A DNA stretch of 64,000 nucleotides, from NCBI GenBank assembly GCA_032622095.1, contig CP136061.1, positions 217,154,373 through 217,218,372 of the forward strand, written 5' to 3'. Source of the stretch: Siphonodentalium dalli (Eukaryota > Mollusca > Scaphopoda > Gadilida > Siphonodentaliidae). Each line of letters begins with the position of its first letter. The first letter of the stretch is position 1. A program made the translations under genes and the position numbers. Positions 13,446-24,800 of this stretch are shown one piece after another. Under the pieces are notes generated by a model. The model was not told where the DNA came from and searched no databases. It worked only from the letters and a program-made list of their open reading frames with translations.

Positions 13446-14866
13446 TAGTGATGAGCCGATAATCGGGAACGACAATCGGAATCGGCCGATTGTGGCCCAT
13501 CGGATGACAATCGGTACTCGGGTTTCAACATCAGCATTTCCGATTGTCTAAATAAAAATCAGGTGCTTGTTTTTCTTCAATAAACTGTTTTAAATATGAC
13601 GATGTTTTGTTGAATAAATGACCAGTAAACGTGGGGAAAGTGATTTACCAAACACAAACTTGCTATACAGCCATGTCCTCTTCAATACCTCGGCCGTACC
13701 TGGGTCTATGTTTGAACAATATATTACAGTGGGGATCACCGGGAAGCACGTGACACTTTGGGTTAGAGCCAGGCTGCGTTGATGACGCCATGATTGCGCG
13801 TAATCATAAATTATATGATGATGTACACAAATTACATCTCATGGGACTCATGTACGCCGATATGTAACTTTATTGTGTGTCAACATGTAGACATTTTGAT
13901 TTATGTATGTCAGACTATCAAAAATCAAAATGTATGCATACCGCAGCACAACAAATCTATCTATATAGTACACACAGCGTAAAACAGGTAAACTGTAGAA
14001 ACCGAAAGTGCATGTCACGTGACATTTAATTGCGCAGCTGACTTCACTGTTTGTTCAATTAAATTGAGCATATTATAACATGTGTGTCAGTTGTCAGGAC
14101 GTAGGAATAAAAACTGTACAAGCATTAATAGTCAGATATTAAAAAGAATTAAAGAAATTTATTTATTAATTTTACTATCTGTAATTAATCTTTTCAAAGT
14201 CTTTCACCCAACACAACTTTCCATTAATGATTAACTTTAAATAGTCGAAGACAATGTCATTCCATCCAGTCAGCCTCGTGTGACGTCACGTTTTGGTCCC
14301 ACCAATGATTATTTTGATGACCATGCCGAAATCGACAATCAAATCGTTTCTGCGAAATTGACATGAACATGGTGTAACTTGCAACTAGTTCAGTCAATTC
14401 ATTTCCTTTGATGTGATGTCTTTGGGATCAAAGAAAAATGCCGTTTGATGAATTGTTATCAAAAACTGGCCGTGGATATGTCGTCATGCACGTGGCTACA
14501 TCAAACTTTCAAACAATTTGTTGTGGAATATCCTAGAATACATGGGTAAGTTAATGCATTGTATCGTCGATACAATACAATAAATACACCGAGGCGCCGT
14601 ATCACAGCCTCTGCAGGACATGTGCCTGTATTCGATCACAAGTCTGCCCATACCTACCTATATACTTTAATACCCAAACGTATACTTATGTATACTGTGT
14701 ACTGACATATTACTACGGTTGTTGCTTGCTTCTAATTCTAAGTATTATATAACACATTCTGGTATAATTATTACAATAATCGGAATCGGCACCTGAGTCG
14801 GCCGATTGTGATCTCAAATAATCGGCAATCAGCGCAAGGCTCTATTTGACAATCGGCTCATCACTA
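13446..14866. mobile_element. Non-autonomous hAT-like element, 8-bp TSD
   Basis: The ends are TAGTGATGAGCCGAT (13446) and its complement ending at 14866. They are flanked by an exact 8-bp duplication TACATTAC (13438-13445 and 14867-14874). The 1421-bp interior has no transposase frame; subterminal AATCGGCCGATT-type repeats occur at both ends. An 8-bp duplication with short TIRs is typical of hAT. Confidence 0.8.
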
Positions 14867-15301
14867 TACATTACAATAACTCAAGTCTGCATTCATGGTA
14901 TACACATTATGAATTGTTTGAAAAAGAACATTAATTTTTTCTTTATATACGACTTAATACAAGCACAGGTGACCAAAATAAAATCATACATTGCTTAACA
15001 TAATGCCACTTATGAGAGGAACAATGGACACAAAATTGGTTTGGACATATAATCATGATCATTGTGAAAGCTATTCAATACCGGTCATCTTCTGGTCGGT
15101 TAGATGAAATCGGTTGACGGATGGAGAAGTAAAGGAAATTGGATACAAAGTAATCAAGCATTAAATTAAATTATTTTGCTTGGAATGAATGTAAGCATTA
15201 TTTAATTCAAAATGTTTCTTGATTTAGATATGAAATGGATGAAGGAATGATCAACGTGAATAAATATATCAGGAAGACTATTATTTAATTGTCTTCAATA
15301 T

Positions 15302-15307
15302 TTTATT
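15302..15307 (-). terminator. Candidate WDR82 polyadenylation signal
   Basis: On the minus strand this reads AATAAA, about 480 bases after the WDR82 stop. If used, a MITE half (15370-15448) lies within the 3' UTR. No transcript evidence. Confidence 0.3.
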
Positions 15308-15369
15308 AAAACATGCATTCATCGGAAAGCTCTCAGTGAGAGCTTTTTCGTTGAATGGCAACAAGCCAT

Positions 15370-15448
15370 ATTTCCGACTAAATCCTGAAAAGTTACCCAT
15401 AATTCTGCTGTAGTTAAGGAGTCGATTATTTAGGACATTACTGTATAT
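15370..15448. mobile_element. Half copy of the CAGTAATG MITE
   Basis: Matches the right half of 10001-10141 from the 'GACTAAATCCTGAAAAGTTA' centre to the ATTACTGT tip. It lies in the probable WDR82 3' UTR. Confidence 0.6.
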
Positions 15449-15788
15449 TAAAATTCATGCTTTAAGAATGATAAACTAATTTATATAGATAGTATGTTTT
15501 TCAAATGATCTATTGATATCCAACAATAATCTTTTCTCTAAACCTTAAATATGGCTTACAAAATTTCAGAAAGATCATTCAATATGATAAGATTGGACGA
15601 AAGGTCTGGAGTTGGGAGTTGTGCAAATTTCTGTGCGGCAGTGTTACTAAGTCAATATATTTTGGTAACTTGCATAGTAAAGCTGTTCAATATAAACAAG
15701 ACAAGATGAGAATGTTACAAGATGAGATTCTTGATGAATTTTGATGAATGAATCTTTGTTGGATGAACTGATTGGAGGCTTCTGTGTG

Positions 15789-15818
15789 TCACTCATCCAC
15801 ATACGGTAACCAGAATGA
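15789..15818 (-). CDS. WDR82: WDR82 exon 9 with stop
   Basis: Acceptor tctatccttttcag, then ten codons SFWLPYVDE and TGA at 15791-15789. Corresponds to the human AFWLPTIDD end. Confidence 0.94.
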   Translation of the reverse strand, partial: SFWLPYVDE

Positions 15819-18800
15819 CTGAAAAGGATAGAAAATGGTTAAATTATTACCAAGACCATTAATATATATACACAGTGATAATGACATTACCTGCCATAAT
15901 CCTCTCGAAACAGTTACATTAACAGTCACATCTGAATTCAAATGGTATATTATACAATGGGCTATGCAGTGCATAGAGGTGGGATGGATACAAAATGACT
16001 CCCAAAAACAGCTCGAATTAGCTTAACATGTGATGTCAATTCTGGTCTATGCTGTAATATTCTACTAAGTTTTTTGTTATACAGGTCATATGTATCAACC
16101 ATGGAATAAATACTGTTTAAAGACCCGCAAGGTCTTTGTAATATATTCTGTTTGAAACAAATTGTATTGAAATTCCTACCAAATCATGAACATGAACATT
16201 GTAAAATGCCACAGCATTAAAAATCATTCCATACAATCTAGATATTCCACCAAAATGTTTGAATTAAAATCAACAAATTGTCTTGAAAACTGGATATCTT
16301 ACTTCAACATAATTGCGATGTGCGTGGTTTGCGACCTGTCATTCAATGGAGGACATGCAGTCGCAGAACTAAGGAGTCGATTCGCATAATGATGAGTGCA
16401 TTTGCAATAATGAATATAAGAACAATATTTATCTATTTCTCAATGATCTTCTTGTGATGTTTTTTACAGACTTATATATTTATTAAACATTTACCCACTG
16501 CAAGTGCCGTAGCTTCCTTCAAGTATGATTTTATTTTGTAGCTTGATAAGAGACTCACCATATTTTGACAAGCAGTGGCCATCATCATGAATTTAGGGTT
16601 GAACTGCATACACTGTATAGGTCCAGGATGGTCAGAGTTTATAATTGCTACTTTAGCTCCAGTTTCTGTGCTCCAGCAATGTATCCGACCATCAGTTGAA
16701 CCTGTGGCAACAGAGACAAGAAGTTCATTGGAGATGAATCCTCAACTTAGAGAGGGGATAATGTCATGCATTACAGTCAATGGAGCGATAAGGAATGTGG
16801 AAAGTTTAAATGTTTAAGTAATACCAGAGGTCAACCCGAAGAGCCATTTGAAAGTTGGAATCAATTGGTAAAAAATGTTGGCTGCAAGTCATGCCAAAGT
16901 AATTAGTGATGCAAAGAGTAAAATACAAGATGGATGCTGGCAGTCATGTTTTTGATCGAATACCATTCAAATTCGATAGCTCCCATCTAGAAGTGATCCT
17001 GAACATGACTGTAAATTTTCAAAACATTTCTCCAATAAAAGTTGGCTGCAGGGTGTGCTAATAGATTCAAATTTGAAAATCCAAGATGGCTGCAGACGGT
17101 CATGTTTTTTAACAACATATGAAATGAAAGTGTCAATGACACTGTAGCTCAACTTAGGTAGGGGAATAATTTAATGGTTGACAACAGATGGGCTTGCAGC
17201 CCATGCTAATGGATTTGTAGAAATATTTAGTCATACAAAGAGTAAAAACAAACTGGCCATTGGCGGCCATATTTTTTTGCCGAATGACCCCAAAATGACT
17301 CGTTCCCATCTAGGTCACCCCGATAATCAATATGAAGTTTGGTGATGATCAGATCAGGGATATGGTCTGTAGGGTGTGTCAAAGGATTTAGTGATCTTAA
17401 GAATAAAATGCAAGATGGCCTCTGGTGGCCATGTTTTTTGGCCGATTGACCCTAAAATGACTCGTTCCCATCTTCATCTCAATGTCAACATCCATGATAA
17501 TTTTTATGATCATCAGACAAACAGTACGGCCTGTAGCCCGCATCAACGGATTCAATTTGAAATCAAAGATGGCCACAAGCGGCCATGTTTTTTGGCTGAA
17601 TGACCCCCAAAATGACTCGTTCCCATCTACATGTCAATATCAACATTCATGACAGTTTCATAATGATCGGATCAGGGATGTGGTCTGTAGGGTGTGCCAA
17701 AGGGATTAGTGATGCAAGAATAAATTATAAAATGGCCACCGGCGGCCATGTTTTTTTGCCGAATGACCCCAAAATGACTTGTTCCCATCTACATTTCAAT
17801 GTCAACATCCATGACAAATTTCATGAAGATCAAACAAACAGATCGTTCTATAACACATGCTAATGGATTTTGTAGAAATATTTAGTCATACAAAGAGTAA
17901 AATCCAAAATGGCCATTGGTGGCCATATTTTTTTGCCGAATGACCCAAAAATGACTCGTTAACATCAAGAGGTCGCCCCGATGATCCATATGAAGTTTGG
18001 TGATGATCGGATCACAGATGTGGTCTGTAGGATGTGTCAAAGGATTTAGTGATGCAAAGAGTAAAATCCAAGATGGCCACCAGCGGCCATGTTTATAGGC
18101 CGATTGATCCTAAAATGACTCGTTCCCATCTACATGTAAATGTCAACATTCAGGATAAATTTTATGATGATCAGACAAACAGTACGGCCTGTAGCCAGCG
18201 CCAATGGATTCAATTTTGAAATACAAGATGGCCACCAGCGGCCATGTTTTTTGGCCGAATTACCCCAACATGATTCGTGCCCAACTAGGGGCCACCCCAA
18301 TGATGAATATCAAGTTTGGTGATGATCGTCTCAGGGTTGTGGTCTGTAGGATGTGTAAAAGTATTTAGTGATGCAAAGAGTAAAATCCAAGATGGCTGAC
18401 GGCGGCCATGTTTTTTGGCCAAATGACCCCAAAATGACTCGTCCCCATCTAGAGGTCACCCGATGACCACAAAACAAGAGGTGGCATCAGAGATGCTGTG
18501 TCTCGTTTTCGGTGGCTCACCGCCGGTGGCTACCGCCAATTGGTGTGCATCAGTATCGGTAGACTAATTAATAGGTAAAATCGAAAAATGATTAATTAAG
18601 GGCCATAACTCCATCAAATTTTATCGGGCCAGGCTGGTTTTCGAACTCGTCCGAAATATTCTTGGCAAGTATGTCTATTCCAAATTTTAAACAAATCGGG
18701 TGGACGTTTGTTGAAGTTATCGCGCTAACGAGCTAAAAATTCACGAAAAATGACTAATTAAGGGCCATAACTCTATCAAATTTTATTGGGCCAGGCTGGT

Positions 18801-21800
18801 TTTCGAACTCGTCCAGGATATTATTGGAAGACACTTATATACCAAATTTTAGTTGAATCGGATGACGTTTGTTGAAGTTATCGCGCTAACGAGCTCAAAA
18901 TTCGTACAAAATGACTACTTAAGGGCCATAACTCTATCAAATTTTATCGGACCAGGCCGGTTTTCGAACTCGTCCGTGATATTCTTGGGAGACACCTATA
19001 TACCAAATTTCAATCAAATCGGATAACGTTTGTTGAAGTTATCGTGCTAACAAGCTGAAAATTCGTGAAAAATGACTAATTAAGGGCCATAACTCTATAA
19101 AATTTTATCGGACCAGGCCGGATTTCGAAGAAAAAAAATTTAATCCGTCAATAAACGGTTGAGTTATAAGCAAAACACGTCGCCCGCCCGTCCGCCGCCC
19201 GCCTGCCCGCCTGCCCGCCGTCCCCCATCAAACTATAAGTCGAGTTTTGGAAAAAAACTCGACTAATAACTCGTTCCCATCTACATATAATTACGTGCGC
19301 TCGCGCAACAGTATGGCAATCAGTCAGATTCGTAGGTAAGTACGTTGGTGTCACCCTACCGATTCACTTATGAACTACTACCAGCTCACGGAAGAATATC
19401 TTATACTTTATATAGTAACAAACTGCCAATTGCTTAATCAAGTTATAGATTTCACCAACTGAACATTTAAAAATTCTACTTGAGTGCGTTTTGGAGCGCA
19501 TCCTTTGATCTTTTAGAAAGTTGTTGCACGAAAATACGTTGTGTATGTTGACGTTTCTAAGGACGCTGTCACTAACAACGGAAACCAGCATGGTCCGTTC
19601 TAATGATGCTCCATAACGTTGTTACGACCCAGTGACGTCACTCACGAACTGCTGGAGGTTAACTGCTCCAAGTTCTTGTAACCTTTCTTCCTTGCATATT
19701 TTAAGTTTATCTGTCTAGTAGAGGATGCTTTATCTGTCTAGTAGACTGATAGAGGCGTGGCTTATGTGATGGGCTTTATCTGTATAGTAGACAGGGGTAG
19801 GAGGTGGATAAATAGGGGTATTCCTTATTCCTTACATCATATAAATAGGGGTATTCCTTATTCCTTCCCCTTCTCTGTTTTGTTTGTTCCCATAGTGTTC
19901 CCATGGTCGGTCGGTCGCCCAATTTATTCTCGACCCAATTTCCCATTTTCCGTTAAAAGAACAGCTGAAGTCCAGACACAAGTATCACTTGGGTAGTTTT
20001 ACTATTTTAGTGTTTTATATATAGTTTCTTTAAACAAAATAGTTTAATCACCAACTAATATGCGGATTGTCATAATTATAAGCAAGCAACGTCGTTTTCG
20101 ATGCATCTGTCGGCGTATAGAAGTGTCTGATGCCAAACTACATACTAAGCGAAATTATACAGTATGTAATTCGGCATCCGACACTTCTATATGCCGACAG
20201 ATGCATCGAAAACGACGTTGATAGCATATGTAATTGTCAACATTCATGACAAATTTTATGATGATCAGACAAACAGTACGGCCTGTATTAATGATGTTCC
20301 GATAGTGAAAAAGCCAATGGATTCAAATTTGAAATCCAAGATGGCCCCATCTACATGTCAAAGTCAACATTCATGACAAATTTCATAAAGATCCGACCAA
20401 AGATACGACCTGTAGCCCGCGCGAAAGTATTTAGTGATGCAAAGAGTAAAATCCAAGATGGCTGATGGCGGCCATGTTTTTAGGCCAAATGACCCCAAAA
20501 TGACTCGTTCCCATCTAGAGGTCGCCCCGATGATCCATATGAAGTTTGGTGATGATCGGATCAGAGATGTGGTCTGTAGGATGTGTCAAATGATTTAGTG
20601 ATGCAAAGAGTAAAATCCAAGATGGCCACCAGCGGCCATGTTTTTTGGCCGAATGATCCTAAAATGACTCGTTCCCATCTACATGTAAATGTCAACATTC
20701 ATGAAAAATTTTATGAAGATTAGACAAACAGTACAGCCTGTAGCTCGCGCCAATGGATTTAATTTTGAAATCAAAGATGGCCACCAGCGGCCATGTTTTT
20801 TGGCCGAATGACCCCAATATGACTCGTTCCCATCTACATGTCAATGTCAACATTCATGACAAATTTTATAAAGATCAGACCAAAGATACGACCTGTAGCC
20901 CGCGCCAAAGGAAATTGTTGACGGACACACGGACGACGGATGCCAACCCATGGCAATAGCTCAAACTTACAAAGTAAGTTGAGCTAAAAATTGGATGGCT
21001 CCCATCTAGTGGTCATCCCGACGATTCATATTAAGTTTTGTGACAATCGGATGGCCTGTATGGTGTGCCGAAGGATTCGGCAATGCAAAGAGTAAAATCA
21101 AAGATGGCCGCTTGTAGATATGTTTTTCAATGAAATTCAGAAAAAAATTTGATGGCTTCCATCAAGTGGTCAACCAGAATGAGATGTGACCTGTAGGGTG
21201 TGCTAAAGAAAATTGTTGACGGTTGATGGACACCAAACCATGGCAATAGCTCAAACTTTAACTCAAGTTATGCTAAAGATGATCCATTAATGATGTTCCG
21301 ATAGTGAAAAAGCCAATCAGACTGATTACCGATTACTGGAGGCACAATCGGCCGATTTCCGATTCCGATGTATATTGGGCGTTTGTTCCCGTATACACCC
21401 ATTGCTGTGCGCTGCCTTTGATATATGCCAGCAATTGCTTTGACAAAGAGATTAAAGGTGCCGACTCAGAGAGGTGCTGATTCAGAGAGGTGACTACCGT
21501 GTAACCATGAGTAAAACAGGTGCATGCGGTGTAAAAGTCTTTGACTTGTGATTGAATACTTGTAAGTTGAGACCATTTATGGAATGATGGATAATAATTG
21601 CTGTCCAATAGACTTGGAGTATACTGAGCCACAGTGATAGTACGGGAGTTTTGCATGGTATCATCACGGACAGGCTGTCTGACATGTTTCAGCTATAACT
21701 TGTTTAATGTTTATAATTATAAACATATTTCCCAAAAGCCCTGATTTTGGATATTGTGCATTGCCACTCACGTTGGTCATTATTGCAGAAAGTTCTGATC

Positions 21801-24800
21801 ACAACTGTTCTAATTCATTCAGTGTGTGCTTCAAATTATTGACACAGTATATGACGTCACATGTCATGTGCTCAACAGGAAACTACAATGTAATGAGGTC
21901 TGCTGTTTACAGGTTTCTTTGAGTCTCATCATGTCCACACAATTGAACAAATAATTTATATATTACACGTCATAAGCATGTGATTGCCGTTAGGTGTATT
22001 GACATGCTTATCTATAATAACATCATACTGTTTGGACAATTCCAACTGTTACAACTGTTCTCTACAGTCAAAACATATATTTATTAAAGCATGCATATTG
22101 CGCTTAGATACAACAGATATTTTTGTTTTGGCAACCGATGTTCAACTGCGAGGTATGATTAATATCTGATGACCGATTCCAATTCAGATTATCGGAACAT
22201 ACTATGATCCAGAATTAATGTTACTGCACTATATAGATATTTATTTGACTCTGACATCCACATTAAGTCAGTAAGCCCAAGAAGATAACTTTAAAATAAC
22301 ATTGACGCAAACATCAATGAAATAAGTTGTGTCATACCAGAAAACATGGAAACTGAACTTGGTAAAAATGTAAATATTCATTCAAATGAATTAATCCTTG
22401 AGAAACATGTGATAATCACTATACCAATGAGAAGCACTGCATAGAGTTCATAACTGAAATGATTCTCTCATTCAGTTGAAAATTGGAATGGAATGGTCAA
22501 TTCCTCAATTGGATGGGTTGTTTTGAAAACAGAAATCAAATGAAGACATGTGATTCCTATCCAGTCATTTGGCACGAATGTTCAAATAATATGTGAAACA
22601 AACAGCCTACATTTGTTGAACTTATTTCCCAGGTGAACAGCAAGTATGTAGTCATCTAAGGGTTAATATATAGAGAATACCTACAGTGTTTATTTGAGAA
22701 CCAAAATATCTTATGAGTGTCTAGAAAGAAATATAAAATTTTGCCGAGTTGCTACATGCAAGCAGAGAGTGAAAATTCAATAATTCTTTCCAGACACGAA
22801 TGAGATGTTTCAGGTAGGTAGGTAGGTACTCTTTTTATTATATGCACCTTATTAATGCTCAAAGCTGCTAAATTATGCAGCATTTTCACTTTTAATAGTA
22901 CAAATTAAAGAAAATCTGATATACCCCTAATTTCAAGCCAAAATGTGGTCAAATTCTAAGTCGAAAAATGGCCATAACTCATGTAAAAATAATTAGACAG
23001 AATGTATATTCAAACTTGGTGGGTAGTTTTAGCTGGGAAATACACATACCAGCTTTGGTTCAGCTCAAATAATAAAAACTGGAGTTATCGGTCGGAAACC
23101 AAAATGTTATGAAATTGGTCAAATTTTAAGTTGAAAAAGGGCCGTAACTCATGTAAAAATAATTGGACGGAACCCATATTCGAACTTGGCCTGTATCTTT
23201 AGCTGGGAAATACACATACCAACTTTGGTTCAGATCAAATAATCCAAACTGGAGTTATCGGTCGGAAACCAAAAATATTAACCGACGGTAAAATTCTAAG
23301 TTGAAAAAGGGCCGTAACTCATGTAAAAATAATTGGACGGAACCCATATTCGAACTTGGCCTGTATCTTTAGCTGGGAAATACACATACCAACTTTGGTT
23401 CAGATCAAATAATCCAAACTGGAGTTATCGGTCGGAAACCAAAAATGTTAACAGACGGTAAAATTCTAAGTCGATAAAGGGCCGTAACTCATGTAAAAAT
23501 AATTGGACATAACCCATATTCGAACTTGGCCTGTATCTTTAGCTGGGAAATACACATAACAACTTTGGTTCAGATCAAATAATCCAAACTGGAGTTATCG
23601 ATCGGAAACCAAAAATGTTAACGGACGGACGGACGGACGGACGGACAGACGGACAGACTGATAACATAATACGACCTTTTTTCAAAAAGGGCGTATAAAA
23701 ATTGAACAATGCTATGAAAGAAACTGCCGGCAAGCTACAGTGAAATAACAAAAGCTACAAAGAAATACAAAATCAAATTTAATAGGGGTGCCACGATTAA
23801 TCGTATAATTGATGAACCGTTGATAAAGCCGATATTCGATTACCATTTCCATTGTCAGTTAATCTGCGTTATTGATATCGGATGTCAGAAAATGCCGGGT
23901 ATTATTGAATACCGTGTTTATTTTACACAGTTTAACATCCTTTGATCGCGTACCAAAGAGATTCCAATAACATGAGTACTACTGATATATGTTGGAAACA
24001 GTCGGCAGTTCATTTGATGATGCGACATGGTTTCTCGTCGGGTCATTGGATATTCTACAAATTGGCGGCACTGCAGATTTGAACACATTGCGACGTCGTT
24101 GTATATTTTAATATACTTGAAAGGTGGCACTATGTCTTTGAAATGTGCCGACTGTCACCGTGTTCAATGAACTGAATGCACTCGCCCTTGAATCTGATTG
24201 GACCAATGGGAAGTTGAAGACTGTTGATTGACATTCTCTCTAAAATCAGGGAACCAATATATATGGCATTATTTTAATCATCGATGTTCTCTGCAATGCA
24301 ATTGTGAGTGTACTTTGTTTGTACAAGTACAAATGTATACTTAGAAGTTACTAGTAAAGGCTATTGCATATCGTGTGGTGAATGCTGAATGAAACTGACT
24401 ATTATCAAATACTTAGCTTGTTCTGCGTCCTGCAATTTGCGGGTGGGGGGGGGGGGCGGGGGAGGGGGGCACACGTTTGTGATTGTTAACCACACTCTGG
24501 AAGTTTGATGAAACTTATAGTTTCCGTAACATTTGATTCCTTTCTTTAGGAACCGCCAGCGGTCCATCGTTCATTCCTACTTTTATATTGTTTGTATATG
24601 TGGCTATTCATAAAACTGAAATTAATCGCTACGTTTGTTCTAATGAACTCACAAATATTATAACCATAACATCGCCGAGAACTGTGCTGGTATTCAATAC
24701 ATTGTGCTCATTAGTCATTAACGGTGGTTTATGATGCACTTTATTAACGTAAAAATTACATCCGCCGATGCCTCAAACAACCAGCGACAGTGCAGTTATT

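Larger units (their letters stand above)
17126..20987. mobile_element. Inner Helitron-like element in WDR82 intron 7
   Basis: The 5' end TGAAAGTGTCAATGACACTG with TAGCTCAACTTA, and the 3' end with ACGG-rich tract and hairpin (CTCAAACTTACAAAGTAAGTTGAG, split as CTCAAACTT/AAGTTGAG) up to 20987, match the element at 60362-62236. The core consists of 155-165-base units (AAGATGGCC..GGCCATGTTTTTT, AAAATGACTCGTTCCCATCTA). A different repeat (18477-19266) and about 950 bases of other DNA (19267-20221) interrupt it. Confidence 0.7.
16741..21276. mobile_element. Outer Helitron-like element, split by a second copy
   Basis: The left part (16741-17125) starts CTCAACTTAGAGAGGGGATA, a truncated 5' end of the family, followed by core units. 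The right part (20988-21276) continues the core and ends with 'CCATGGCAATAGCTCAAACTTTAACTC'. Between them is a complete second copy (17126-20987). Lies in WDR82 intron 7. No coding capacity. Confidence 0.65.

Noticed and set aside
16702-16740. A longer WDR82 exon 8 starting at 16740
   Set aside because: It keeps the frame but inserts 13 residues absent from the family; the acceptor at 16702 has a far better pyrimidine tract and restores the conserved GSxDG.
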